Source: Sphingobium sp. BYY-5 (GTDB taxonomy: Bacteria; Pseudomonadota; Alphaproteobacteria; Sphingomonadales; Sphingomonadaceae). From it: DNA of 64,000 nt. Numbering within the stretch: position 1 is the stretch's first letter; each line of letters begins with the position of its first letter. A program made the translations under genes and the position numbers. This document shows, one piece after another, positions 53,189 to 62,244 of this stretch. The notes under the pieces are model-generated. The model had not been told where the DNA came from. It saw only the letters and a list, made by a program, of their open reading frames with translations, and did no database searches. The stretch covers positions 1,069,501 to 1,133,500 of the forward strand of contig NZ_JALEBH010000002.1 in the NCBI RefSeq assembly GCF_022758885.1, read 5' to 3'.

Positions 53189-54031
53189 ATGACCGCTTTG
53201 CGATCGTTCCGCTTGCGGCGGCGCATGGGATCGGCGCTGGCCCTGTTGGTTGCGCCTCTGCTCTTTGGGTGTCAGACCGCGTCCACTACGCCCGTGCTCA
53301 AGGCGGCACCTTCCGCCGAACTGCACGTCCTGACGTCAGGCGGTTTCAACATCGCGTTCGACGCGCTGGCCAAACAATATATGGCTGAAACCGGCACGCG
53401 CATCGTCACGGGACACGGCCCGTCCATGGGCGACACGCCCCAGGCCATTCCTGCGCGTCTTGCCCGGCATGAGGACGCCGATGTCGTGATCCTTGCCCGG
53501 TCTGCGCTTGACCGGCTGGCGGTTGAGGGCAAGGTGACGCCCAGCACGCAGGTCGATCTGGGCCTGTCGAAAATCGCGATTGCGGTCAAAGCGGGTGCGC
53601 CCGTTCCCGACATTTCGACGCCGGAAGCTTTGCGCGACACCTTAATCGCTGCGAAATCAGTGGCGTGGTCGGACAGTGCGAGCGGCGTCTACATCCAGAC
53701 CACGATGCTCGATAAACTGGGTATCGCCGATCAGGTCCGTCCCAAGGGCCGCATGATTCCCGCCACGCCCGTCGGCGAGATCGTCGCCAGCGGGCAGGCC
53801 GAGATCGGCTTCCAGCAATTGTCGGAACTGAAACCCGTCAAGGGCATCCGTATCATCGGCCTGCTGCCCGACTCCCTTCAGAAAGTCACGGCCTTCTCCG
53901 GCGGCATCGTCGCCTACTCCACCAGACAGCAACCGGCCCGCGCCCTGCTGGACTATCTCTCCTCCTCCAAGGCCGATGCCGTCATCCGCGAAAGCGGGCT
54001 GGAACCAGCATCACGAAAGGCAAATCCATGA
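53189..54031 (+). CDS. ModA-like substrate-binding lipoprotein
   Basis: This 280-residue protein has a lipoprotein signal with Cys28 (APLLFGC) and a type-2 periplasmic-binding fold (LHVLTSGGFNIAFDALAKQY; DVVILARSALDRLA; AWSDSASGVYIQTTMLDKLG). It resembles the molybdate-binding ModA group, but no ABC permease or ATPase is encoded near. It overlaps the following MHS transporter by 4 bp and so probably delivers, senses or captures an organic anion for that transporter. A relic of a second copy is at 61051. Confidence 0.85.
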   Translation: MTALRSFRLRRRMGSALALLVAPLLFGCQTASTTPVLKAAPSAELHVLTSGGFNIAFDALAKQYMAETGTRIVTGHGPSMGDTPQAIPARLARHEDADVVILARSALDRLAVEGKVTPSTQVDLGLSKIAIAVKAGAPVPDISTPEALRDTLIAAKSVAWSDSASGVYIQTTMLDKLGIADQVRPKGRMIPATPVGEIVASGQAEIGFQQLSELKPVKGIRIIGLLPDSLQKVTAFSGGIVAYSTRQQPARALLDYLSSSKADAVIRESGLEPASRKANP

Positions 54032-55350
54032 CCGCGCAAACGACGCTGGCTTCCGGCGGCACCGCCGAAGTCACGGCGGAAAAAAAGCAATCCGCCTTCA
54101 AATCCATCTTCATCGTCGCCAGCGGCAACTTTCTGGAGATGTTCGATTTCATGGTGTTCGGCTATTACGCCACCTATATTTCGAAGGCCTTCTTTCCGAC
54201 CGGCAGTGAATTTGCGTCGCTTCTGCTGACGCTGATGACCTTTGGCGCGGGCTTCCTGATGCGGCCGGTGGGTGCGCTGGTGCTGGGCGCTTATGTGGAT
54301 CATCATGGGCGCCGCAAGGGGTTGCTGCTGGTTCTGGGCCTGATGGCCCTGGGCACGTTGGCTATCGCCATTACGCCGACCTATGAGCAGATCGGCCTTG
54401 CCGCGCCGCTGATCATTCTAGCGGGACGCCTCGTTCAGGGTCTGTCGGCAGGGGTCGAGGTCGGCGGCGTATCCGTCTACCTCAACGAAATCGCGCCGCC
54501 GCACCGCAAGGGCTTCTTCACCTCGTGGCAGTCGGCCAGCCAACAGGCGGCGGTAGTGTTCGCCGCGCTGATCGGCCTGATTGTATCGACCAGCCTGTCG
54601 CCCGAAACGATGCAGGCCTGGGGCTGGCGCATCCCCTTCATCATCGGCTGCGTGATGATCCCCTTCCTGTTCATCATCCGCCGCCATGTCGAGGAAACCG
54701 AAGCCTTCCTTAACCGCAAGGAACATCCCAAGATCGGCCAGATCATGCGGATCATCGGCAATAACTGGGGCATCGTTCTTCAGGGCGCGCTGATGGCGGT
54801 GATGACGACCGTCTTCTTCTACATGATCACGGCTTACACCCCGACTTTCGGCAGCAAGGTGCTGAACTTGGGCGCAGGCGACGCGCTGTTCGTCACCGCC
54901 TGCGTCGGCCTCACCAACTTCATCCTTTTGCCCGTCATGGGCGCGCTGTCGGACAAGGTCGGTCGTCGACCGCTGCTGATCACCGCAACGGTGCTGGGCG
55001 CGGTGCTGGCCTATCCGCTGATGAGCTGGCTGGTTGCCGATCCCAGCTTTGGCAAGCTGCTGGCCGTCGAACTGCTGCTGGCCGCGATCTACGCCACCTA
55101 TAACGGCGCCTTCATCGTCTATCTGACCGAGATCATTCCGGGGCATGTCCGCACCGTGGGCTTCAGCCTGGCGTACAGCATGGCGACGGCGATCTTCGGT
55201 GGCTTTACCCCGGCGATCAGCACCGCGCTGATCGGCGTGACGGGGGACAAGGCGATCCCCGGCGCGTGGTGCGCCGCCGCCGCCGTCATTTCCCTGCTCG
55301 CGCTGCTGATCGGCAGCCGTATCAACCGCCGCGCAGAGGATCAGGCCTAA
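54028..55350 (+). CDS. MFS metabolite:H+ symporter (citrate/tricarballylate type)
   Basis: This 440-residue, 12-helix MHS transporter has GNFLEMFDFMVFGYYATYIS in helix 1, the HHGRRKGL loop between helices 2 and 3, GLSAGVEVGGVSVYLNEIAP in helix 5, and DKVGRRPLL after helix 8. Such proteins import citrate, tricarballylate or related acids with protons. It is translationally coupled to the lipoprotein upstream and followed 51 bp later by a TonB receptor, so the three probably form one uptake route across both membranes. Confidence 0.92.
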   Translation: MTAQTTLASGGTAEVTAEKKQSAFKSIFIVASGNFLEMFDFMVFGYYATYISKAFFPTGSEFASLLLTLMTFGAGFLMRPVGALVLGAYVDHHGRRKGLLLVLGLMALGTLAIAITPTYEQIGLAAPLIILAGRLVQGLSAGVEVGGVSVYLNEIAPPHRKGFFTSWQSASQQAAVVFAALIGLIVSTSLSPETMQAWGWRIPFIIGCVMIPFLFIIRRHVEETEAFLNRKEHPKIGQIMRIIGNNWGIVLQGALMAVMTTVFFYMITAYTPTFGSKVLNLGAGDALFVTACVGLTNFILLPVMGALSDKVGRRPLLITATVLGAVLAYPLMSWLVADPSFGKLLAVELLLAAIYATYNGAFIVYLTEIIPGHVRTVGFSLAYSMATAIFGGFTPAISTALIGVTGDKAIPGAWCAAAAVISLLALLIGSRINRRAEDQA

Positions 55351-55401
55351 ACACTCACTGACGTTTCAAAACCAACGATAAAAAATCCGGGAGAATTTGA
55401 G

Positions 55402-58257
55402 ATGCACACCAAACTGAAAAGCCTGTTCGCGCAAGGGTCAGCGCTGATGCCGATGGCATTGGCGCTGGCGATCGCAACGCCGGTCATGGCGCAGGATGCG
55501 GCCGCGCCGGTCGCGGAAACGGCGACGCCTGCCGATGATGCGCCACCTGCACAGGGCACGGCCGCCGTCGATGACGCATCGATCGTCGTCACCGGCAGCC
55601 GCGTCGCCAACGGCTTCAAGACACCGACCCCGGTGACGATGGCCAGTTCCGAACAGTTGCGCGTCGCAGCACCAACTAATCTGGCCGACGGCCTGAATCA
55701 GTTGCCGGCCTTCAGCGGCAGCACGAAGACATCCAGCCCGTCCACCACCAACAGCCGTGGCGGCAGCAGCGGCCAGAATCTGCTCAACCTTCGCGGCCTT
55801 GGCGCGCAGCGGACACTGATCCTGCTCGACGGACGTCGCCTGCCTGCGACCAACAGTGGCGGGTCGGTCGACATCAACATCATTCCGCAGGAGCTGGTCA
55901 GCCGGGTCGATGTCGTCACCGGCGGCGCATCGGCGGCCTATGGTTCGGACGCGGTGGCGGGCGTCGTCAACTTCGTCCTCGACACCAAGCTCAAGGGCTT
56001 CAAGGCCGAGGCGCTGACCGGTATTTCGACGCACGGCGACCTGCCATCCTTTGGCGGCTCGCTGGCCTATGGCACGGCGGGCGCCGACGACCGGCTGCGT
56101 TTCGTCGCGGGCGTGGATTATTTCTACCAGAAGGGGTTGCGCGCGGATCAGGAAACCGGGCGCGACTGGTTCGACGGCAATGCAGGGCAGATCGTGAACC
56201 CTGTGGCAGGCGCGCGTCCGCTCAACCTCATCATCCCCTCGATCCGCAGTTCGATCGGCACCTATGGCGGCCTGATCAGTTCGGGGCCGCTCAGGGGCAC
56301 GCAGTTTCTGGAGGGCGGCAGGTCTGCGCCCTTCAACTATGGCACGGTGACAGGCACGGCATTCCAGAGCGGCGGCGACGGTGCGCGTGCCAATATCGGC
56401 CTGCAACCCACGCAGGAACGGTATAACGGCTTCGCCCGCGCCGAATTCGATCTGTCGTCGGCGGCGACCTTCTTCGTCGAAGGGCTGTATGCCCGCAGTC
56501 ACACGAACCAAGGCGCATTCGTTAGCCAGAATGTGGGGTCGAACGCGGCCTACACCATCTATCGCGACAATGCCTATCTGCCGGCCGACATCCTGGCCCG
56601 CATGATTGCGGCCAATGTCGAGTCGTTCCAGCTCGGCCGGTTCGAAAAGGAACTCCCGCTGGTCGAAAATGAATCGACCATCGACGTCTATCATGGCTCG
56701 GTCGGCGTGCGTGGCGACCTGGGCGGACCGTGGAAATATGATGCGTCCTATAATTTCGGCCAATCCGATCAGGAACTGCGTTCCAATAACCTGACCATTG
56801 CGCGCAACCTCTATGCGTCCGCCGACGCGGTGCGCAATGCGTCCGGCCAGATCGTCTGCCGCTCCACGCTGGCGGGTCTCGACTCGGGCTGCACCCCGCG
56901 CAACCTGTTCGGACCGCAAGCGGCCAATCAGGCGATCACCGACTATGTCACCGGCGACAATGTGCTGAACCTGCGCCTGCGCCAGCATGTCGTGTCCGCC
57001 AACATCAACGGCGACCTGGGCGAAAGCATCCAGCTGGCCGGGCCGATCGCGATCGCTGCGGGTGTCGAATATCGCAAGGAAACGGCGAACCAGACCACCG
57101 ACGCGCTGTCGCCCACGCGCATCGACTTCACCGGTATCCGCGGCGGACCAGCCGCGCTGTCCGGGCGTCAGGGGCCTTATCGCTTCTTCAATCCTCTGCC
57201 ATTCTCCGGCGAATATGATATCCGGGAAGGCTATCTGGAAGTCGCGATCCCGATCCTGAAGGACAGCCCGATCGCCCAGTCGCTCGACCTCAATGGCGCG
57301 GTGCGCTACGCCGATTACAGCACATCAGGCGGCGTCACGACATGGAAGCTGGGCGGAAGCTGGGAATTGAACGATGCCCTGCGCCTGCGTGGCACCATGT
57401 CACAGGATATTCGCGCGCCCAACCTGCTCGAACTGTTCAATCCCGCGACGCAGCTCAACGGCAATGTCGTCTATAATGGCGTGACCACGCCGCAGGTGAA
57501 CTTCGCCACCGGCAACCCCAATCTGAAGCCGGAACGCGCGCGCACCCTGACCTTCGGCGGCGTCTATCAGCCCGGCTGGCTGCCCGGCTTCCAGGCGTCG
57601 CTCGACTATTACAAGATCAAACTGAAAGACGCGATCTCCACGCTGCCAGAACAGCGGGTGGTCGACGAATGTGCGGCGGGCAATCAGGTCCAGTGCGCGA
57701 ACATCACGGTGCTGCCTTCGGGATCGCTCAGCATCCTGCGCCCCAACCTCAATCTGGCGGTGCAGACCGTCGCGGGCATAGATTTCGAGATTGGCTACAA
57801 GACCGACTTTGCCGGCGGCGACCTTAATGTGCGTCTGATCGGCAACCATGCGACGACGAACAATTCGCAGACGCCGGGTTCTCCGGTCCGCGAAGGGCTG
57901 GGTGAAACGATCACGCCCAAATGGAGCGGGGTGCTTCAGGCAAACTGGTCGAACGAGGCCTTTTCCCTGTTCGTGCAGGAACGCTTCATCAGCGCGGCAA
58001 AACTGGACGCCACCCGGATCGAAGGTATCGACATCAACGACAACAGTACGCCCGCGGTGTTCTACACCAACGTCACCGGCACCTATAATCTGAACATCGG
58101 CGGCGGAAAGCAGCAGATCTACCTGTCGGTGGCGAACCTGTTCAATCGCGCGCCGCCGCTGTCGCCTCCGCCCGTCACCACCTTCACCACGGCGGCGAGC
58201 AGCGCATATGACCCCATCGGCCGTTATATTACGGCAGGCGTGCGGGTTTCTTTCTGA
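55402..58257 (+). CDS. TonB-dependent receptor of the carboxylate island
   Basis: This 951-residue receptor has a signal peptide (PMALALAIATPVMAQ), a TonB-box-like SIVVTGSR, the plug (LLNLRGLGAQRTLILLDGRR; SRVDVVTGGASAAYGSDAVA, then GVVNFVLD) and a barrel ending AGVRVSF. It is of the large oar/CirA-like receptor group abundant in sphingomonads. The segment around AVRYADYSTSGGVTTWKLGG to FNPATQLNG is repeated in the relic at 61180-61330. Its substrate is presumably what the adjacent MHS transporter carries. Confidence 0.93.
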   Translation: MHTKLKSLFAQGSALMPMALALAIATPVMAQDAAAPVAETATPADDAPPAQGTAAVDDASIVVTGSRVANGFKTPTPVTMASSEQLRVAAPTNLADGLNQLPAFSGSTKTSSPSTTNSRGGSSGQNLLNLRGLGAQRTLILLDGRRLPATNSGGSVDINIIPQELVSRVDVVTGGASAAYGSDAVAGVVNFVLDTKLKGFKAEALTGISTHGDLPSFGGSLAYGTAGADDRLRFVAGVDYFYQKGLRADQETGRDWFDGNAGQIVNPVAGARPLNLIIPSIRSSIGTYGGLISSGPLRGTQFLEGGRSAPFNYGTVTGTAFQSGGDGARANIGLQPTQERYNGFARAEFDLSSAATFFVEGLYARSHTNQGAFVSQNVGSNAAYTIYRDNAYLPADILARMIAANVESFQLGRFEKELPLVENESTIDVYHGSVGVRGDLGGPWKYDASYNFGQSDQELRSNNLTIARNLYASADAVRNASGQIVCRSTLAGLDSGCTPRNLFGPQAANQAITDYVTGDNVLNLRLRQHVVSANINGDLGESIQLAGPIAIAAGVEYRKETANQTTDALSPTRIDFTGIRGGPAALSGRQGPYRFFNPLPFSGEYDIREGYLEVAIPILKDSPIAQSLDLNGAVRYADYSTSGGVTTWKLGGSWELNDALRLRGTMSQDIRAPNLLELFNPATQLNGNVVYNGVTTPQVNFATGNPNLKPERARTLTFGGVYQPGWLPGFQASLDYYKIKLKDAISTLPEQRVVDECAAGNQVQCANITVLPSGSLSILRPNLNLAVQTVAGIDFEIGYKTDFAGGDLNVRLIGNHATTNNSQTPGSPVREGLGETITPKWSGVLQANWSNEAFSLFVQERFISAAKLDATRIEGIDINDNSTPAVFYTNVTGTYNLNIGGGKQQIYLSVANLFNRAPPLSPPPVTTFTTAASSAYDPIGRYITAGVRVSF

Positions 58258-58266
58258 ACGACCATC

Positions 58267-58294
58267 GCGGGCGCGGCATGAGTGTCGCGCTCGC
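58267..58294 (+). terminator. Hairpin after TonB receptor
   Basis: GCGGGCGCG (58267-58275) pairs with CGCGCTCGC (58286-58294) with one G-T wobble; ACTTTC follows. It is a weak terminator or attenuator ahead of the small gene at 58318. Confidence 0.4.
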
Positions 58295-58317
58295 ACTTTC
58301 ATAGGGGAGAGGAGATA

Positions 58318-58563
58318 ATGACCAATGCCCGTCTCGCCACGATGCGGCCGGTGCCGCAGCATGTGGTCGATCATATGGTGGCCGGAATGGTTGGCCAGAC
58401 GAGTGACGTGCTGATGATGCAATTTGGCATCAGCTATAATACTTGGCGTAAGATCCGGGCGGGCGATCCGATCCGGGATTCGGTTGCACAGAGATTGGAG
58501 CGACGTGTTCTTGGCAGCGACGCAAGGGGCGACAGGTCAGGGCTGGAAAATATGGCCGGATAA
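58318..58563 (+). CDS. Small HTH-like protein
   Basis: This 81-residue basic protein (MTNARLATMRPVPQHVVDHM; MMQFGISYNTWRKIRAGDPI) contains a probable HTH and a good GGGGAGAGGAGAT ribosome-binding site. I recall similar small proteins beside TonB receptor genes in sphingomonads but no defined family. It may regulate the transport island. A longer start at 58282 is open but has no ribosome-binding site. Confidence 0.65.
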   Translation: MTNARLATMRPVPQHVVDHMVAGMVGQTSDVLMMQFGISYNTWRKIRAGDPIRDSVAQRLERRVLGSDARGDRSGLENMAG

Positions 58564-58622
58564 GATCGCGCCGGAAACCAGCGGTCGAGACGCTTCCTTT
58601 CCCATAAAATCGGGGCATTCCG

Positions 58623-59984
58623 TTGTCTGATCAGCCCCGCAACTACCGCATTATCGCGCTGGTCGTCGCCTTTGCGCTGTTCATGCAACAACTTGACGCG
58701 ACGGTGCTGACCATCGCCCTGCCTGCCATGGCGCGCGATCTAGAGGTCACGGCGTCCAGCCTCAGCCTTGCGCTGACGGCCTATCTGGTGTCCCTCGCGG
58801 TGTTCATTCCCGCCAGTGGGCGATTAGCCGACCGTTTCGGCTCCCGCACCGTCTTTTGTGGTGCGATTGCCGTCTTCATGGCGGGATCGATCGCCTGCGC
58901 CCAGTCCACCAGCCTCGTCATGCTGGTCGCGGCCCGCTTCATCCAGGGGCTGGGCGGGGCGATGATGGTTCCCGTCGGCCGCCTTGTCCTGTTGCGCAGC
59001 GTGGCGCGACAGGATCTGGTCGCGGCCCTGTCCTGGCTGGTGATGCCCGCTCTGGTCGGGCCGATCGTGGGACCGCCGGTCGGCGGCCTGATCGTCACCT
59101 ATCTGGACTGGCGATGGATATTCTACATCAACATCCCGATCGGCATGGTCGGGCTCGTCTTGTCGCTCCTGCTAATCCCGCAGGTAAAGGACGACGCCCC
59201 CGGCCGATTTGATGGCAAAGGATTCCTGTTGTCGGGCATGGCGCTGGGCTGCCTGATATTCGGCTTCGAACTGGCCAGCCGCCCGCTGTCCGTCCTGGTG
59301 ATAGTCCTGCTGCTGGGCAGTGGGGCGGTGTTGGCCTTCGCCTATTTGCACCATGCCCGCCGGATCAGCGACCCGATCCTCGACCTGTCGCTGTTGGGCA
59401 TCCCGACCTTCGGGCTGTCGGTGGCGGCGGGTAATCTGGCGCGGATCACGCAGGGTGCGCAGCCATTCCTGTTACCCCTGCTGTTCCAAATCGGCCTTGG
59501 CTTATCTGCTGCGACAACCGGCACGATCATGATGGCGAGCGCGGTCGGGGCGTTGGCGATGAAGCCGATCGCGCCAGCTATCATCCGCCGGTTCGGCTAT
59601 CGTGACAGCCTCACAGCTGCCACGATAGCCGCCAGCATCGGCTATGCCAGTTGCGCCTTTTTCCGCCCAGACTGGCCGTTGGCCGCGATCGTCGCGATCT
59701 TGGTGGCCTCGGGCTTTTTCATGTCTTTCCTGTTCACAGCCTATAACGCCGTTGCCTTCGTCGATGTCGAGCAATCGCGGATGAGCGCCGCGACTAGCCT
59801 ATATGGCACGTTCCAGCAGCTTAGCCTGTCGCTCGGCATTTGCGTTGCGGCCGCAGCGCTCGAACTGGGTACACGGCCGTTCGACACCTATGCCGGTTTC
59901 ATGATCGCGTTTCTGCTCGTGAGCGCCATTTCCGCAGGAGCGACAATCCTCAATCGAGGCTTCGCCGCCGACGCAGGACTATGA
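58623..59984 (+). CDS. MFS multidrug exporter, DHA2/EmrB type
   Basis: This 453-residue, 14-helix-type MFS protein has MQQLDATVLTIALPAMARDL (helix 1), GRLADRFGSRTVF (loop 2-3), RFIQGLGGAMMVPVGRLVLL (helix 4) and GPIVGPPVGGLI (motif C of exporters). It expels toxic organic compounds with H+ antiport. The TTG at 58623 is used as start; no ATG is near. It is the last gene of the rightward transport island. Confidence 0.9.
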   Translation: MSDQPRNYRIIALVVAFALFMQQLDATVLTIALPAMARDLEVTASSLSLALTAYLVSLAVFIPASGRLADRFGSRTVFCGAIAVFMAGSIACAQSTSLVMLVAARFIQGLGGAMMVPVGRLVLLRSVARQDLVAALSWLVMPALVGPIVGPPVGGLIVTYLDWRWIFYINIPIGMVGLVLSLLLIPQVKDDAPGRFDGKGFLLSGMALGCLIFGFELASRPLSVLVIVLLLGSGAVLAFAYLHHARRISDPILDLSLLGIPTFGLSVAAGNLARITQGAQPFLLPLLFQIGLGLSAATTGTIMMASAVGALAMKPIAPAIIRRFGYRDSLTAATIAASIGYASCAFFRPDWPLAAIVAILVASGFFMSFLFTAYNAVAFVDVEQSRMSAATSLYGTFQQLSLSLGICVAAAALELGTRPFDTYAGFMIAFLLVSAISAGATILNRGFAADAGL

Positions 59985-60108
59985 GGGGAGGGGATGATAG
60001 GCATCGGATGGATGATCTCCGGTAACCGCCCGATTGGTACGGCCCGCCTAATAGCGGGGTGATTTCGTAAGAGACGGTCATAGCGACGTCTCATGATTGA
60101 GGTTTGCG

Positions 60109-60233
60109 ATGCGGACGGAGATACTGGGTCAGGAACGGCGGTGGCGGTGGACGGATCAGCAGAAGGTGGAGATCATCGGATCCGTCGGTGTCAATAGCGC
60201 GACGCTGGCAGATGTGGCTCGTCGCCACGAGGC
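60109..60233 (+). pseudogene. IS66 TnpA, N-terminal fragment
   Basis: About 40 codons: [20 protein letters not shown] ... [11 protein letters not shown], the start of the TnpA HTH domain. It stops exactly where the recombinase fragment starts. Confidence 0.7.
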
Positions 60234-60464
60234 GGTGAATGGCTCACCATGTCGGAGGCCGCAGCCAAGTTCGGCGTCACAAACCACAAAATCCGCTGTG
60301 TCGTCGAAGCTGGCTTGCTCCCGACCGAGCAGATTATGCCTGGTGCACCGCATCAAATCCGCGCCGCGGACCTCGAAAAACCCGAAATCCAAGCCGCGAT
60401 CCCGCGAAAAAGTCCGTGTCGCACTCAAGACGAAAACCAAAAATCCCTGTTTCCCACCATTTGA
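60234..60464 (+). pseudogene. Site-specific (serine) recombinase, C-terminal HTH fragment
   Basis: In a different frame from the neighbours: [56 protein letters not shown] and a stop after NQKSLFPTI. It resembles the C-terminal MerR-like HTH region at the end of large serine recombinases on sphingomonad elements. The catalytic domain is missing. Confidence 0.6.
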
Positions 60465-60485
60465 AAAGGAGCAGCACAATGAATC

Positions 60486-60702
60486 AGGCATCGCTCTGGG
60501 ACGGCGTAACTGGCTCTTCGCTGGCGCCGACACAGGCGCCGAGACGCTGGCACGTGAAAGCGCCAGGATGAACGGCCTGGATCCGCAGGCGTACCTCGCC
60601 GACGTGCTCGAGCGTCTCCACGATCACAAGATCAACCGGATCGACGAATTATTGCCGTGGAAATGGGCACCGATAAGCGCGCCTCAAGCCCTCGCTGCCT
60701 GA
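60486..60702 (+). pseudogene. IS66 transposase (TnpC), C-terminal fragment
   Basis: About 70 codons in the frame ending at 60702: [20 protein letters not shown], then [20 protein letters not shown] and [11 protein letters not shown], the highly conserved last part of IS66 DDE transposases ([15 protein letters not shown]). All catalytic residues are upstream of the break. Confidence 0.85.
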
Positions 60703-60998
60703 TGGCCACGGTCACTCACATCCGCACCCTCGACTATGTCGCCACGATGCTCGGCGAGGACGTGGAGTTGCTCGAAGCGATCGTCTGGAATGACGACAAC
60801 CTGACATACGGCACCATCATCAGCGTCTACACCGGCCCGGACGAGGCCGTCACAGCGCTGACCGACGACGGCGTCGAAGAATTGGGCGACATGCTTAGAA
60901 ATGCGCGCCTTACGACTCAAGCCTGGTACGACTTCCTCGATGCCTTCGTCGATGATCCCGAACTCGCCGCCCGCTTCAAGGCCCAAACACTGCGGTAA
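60702..60998 (+). CDS. IS66-linked accessory protein, unknown function
   Basis: This 98-residue acidic protein (MATVTHIRTLDYVATMLGED; YGTIISVYTGPDEAVTALTD) starts within the TnpC stop (TGATG). I recall homologues after tnpC in alphaproteobacterial IS66 elements, so it is probably part of the element. Role unknown; it is the only intact gene of the remnant. Confidence 0.6.
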   Translation: MATVTHIRTLDYVATMLGEDVELLEAIVWNDDNLTYGTIISVYTGPDEAVTALTDDGVEELGDMLRNARLTTQAWYDFLDAFVDDPELAARFKAQTLR

Positions 60999-61050
60999 CA
61001 ATCGGCTTGCGATTACTCTATGTAATCGCAAGAACAATCGGACGGTTACG

Positions 61051-61340
61051 TTGTGTCGCATCCCACTGACAGCTTTCGCGATCCTGTTGCTGTCTGGTTG
61101 CCAGACACGCCCTACGTCGACCGCGCGTCCGGCCGAACGTCATGTCCTGACCTCAGGCGGCTTCAGCGCGGCCTTCGATACGCGGACTACAGCATCTCGG
61201 GCGGTGTCACGACAGGGAAGCTGGGTGGCAACTGGCAGTTGAACGATGCGTCGCGCTTTCGCGGCACATGGTCTCAGGACATTCGCGCGCGCAATCTGCT
61301 CGAGCTGTTCAATCCCGCAACGCAGCTAAACGGCAGCCGC
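61051..61340 (+). pseudogene. Collapsed second lipoprotein/TonB-receptor locus
   Basis: The first 130 bp match the start of the ModA-like lipoprotein gene (LLLSGCQTRP ... HVLTSGGFSAAFD versus LLFGCQTAST ... HVLTSGGFNIAFD). At about 61180 the sequence jumps, out of frame, to the middle of a TonB receptor (RYADYSISGGVTTGKLGGNW; WSQDIRARNLLELFNPATQL) matching residues about 635-690 of the receptor at 55402. All of the transporter and most of both flanking genes are deleted. It must be a relic of a diverged duplicate of the 53189-58257 cluster. Confidence 0.85.
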
Positions 61341-61449
61341 TTCGGCAATGGCCGCTGCGTGCGTCCACAGCGTCGTTTTTCAGCCTCTTCACGAACGGTT
61401 TGGCGTGGATTGGTGGGTATCCCGTTGGTCGGTTTATTCGGGACACCAC

Positions 61450-62244
61450 TTATTTTTGCGGATTCGGATGCGCCTTGGCCCAATCCAGCGCACCCTGCAG
61501 GGTGGTCACCCAGACCTCGCTACGGTGGGCAGCGAGCCATGCGATCAGCTCGCGATGCGCGGCGTCGGAGACCTGCAGGTAGTCACCGCCGACGCCATGG
61601 AACAGGTAGACCGCCATGCCACCGCCTGCTTGCGCCTGCTTGGCGAAATCGATCAACTGCGCACCTGTGACCCCCTCATCGAAGCCACGTGAGGGGATAT
61701 GCATCGGATCCATCCGGTCGACGTCGGCGCGGAGGTCGTCGGACGAGGCGTAGACCCCGCGCACATAGGTCACCAGATTCGCGGCCCTGAGAGCCTCGAT
61801 ATAATCGAGGGAGCCGACCATGGTCTGGCCACATGGCGATGCGAATCCGTGGGTCGGTTTGCCATCCAGCGCGGTCAGAAAAACGTTCTGCTGCTCGATC
61901 TCTTTCAGCATGCTCGCCAGCGTATAGGCCTCGGATGTGTTGCGCGGGTCGGTGGAAAATTTGGAGGCAGGACAGGGGTGGAAGATGGTGTGGTTGGCAA
62001 GTTCATGGCCCTCCGCGCCCACGGCGCGCCAACGCGGAACAGCCTCCACCTTCAAGCCAGAAAGGAAGAAGGTCGCCTTGAACCCAGCCGCGTCCAGCAC
62101 CGGCACGGCATGGTCGAGTTGGGAGTCCAGGGCGTCGTCGTAGGTCAGCACCACCGCCGCCTTGGTCCCCTCAGGCCATGTCGTTGCCGATGCGGCCGAC
62201 ACACCCCAGACCAAGCTCAGCGCGAGTGCCAGAAGCGTCTTCAT
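61450..62244 (-). CDS. Exported polysaccharide deacetylase (NodB fold)
   Basis: This 264-residue protein has a signal peptide (MKTLLALALSLVWGVSAASA) and a CE4/NodB domain: VVLTYDDALD with D36/D37, and H85 and H89 in ELANHTIFHPC as metal ligands. The late motif VYLFHGVG supplies the acid-base region. It removes N- or O-acetyl groups from a polysaccharide in the periplasm. ATG 62244 gives the signal peptide. It is co-directional with the fucosidase gene upstream, 335 bp away. Confidence 0.92.
   Translation of the reverse strand: MKTLLALALSLVWGVSAASATTWPEGTKAAVVLTYDDALDSQLDHAVPVLDAAGFKATFFLSGLKVEAVPRWRAVGAEGHELANHTIFHPCPASKFSTDPRNTSEAYTLASMLKEIEQQNVFLTALDGKPTHGFASPCGQTMVGSLDYIEALRAANLVTYVRGVYASSDDLRADVDRMDPMHIPSRGFDEGVTGAQLIDFAKQAQAGGGMAVYLFHGVGGDYLQVSDAAHRELIAWLAAHRSEVWVTTLQGALDWAKAHPNPQK

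Larger units (their letters stand above)
60067..61049 (+). mobile_element. IS66-family remnant with recombinase fragment inside
   Basis: The block begins GTAAGAGACGGTC and may end at CGGACGGTTAC, which would give short GTAA-type inverted ends; no 8-bp duplication matches outside. It holds the N-terminus of an IS66 TnpA, the C-terminus of a serine recombinase, the C-terminus of an IS66 TnpC and an accessory gene. Most of the IS66 genes are deleted. Confidence 0.6.

Noticed and set aside
55438..56988. 516-codon open frame on the minus strand
   Set aside because: It is antisense to the TonB receptor plug and barrel, arginine-rich and without domains.
60050..61060. 8-bp target duplication for the IS66 remnant
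   Set aside because: Bases just outside the proposed ends (GTGATTTC and GTTGTGTC) match at only about half the positions, so the boundaries remain unproven.
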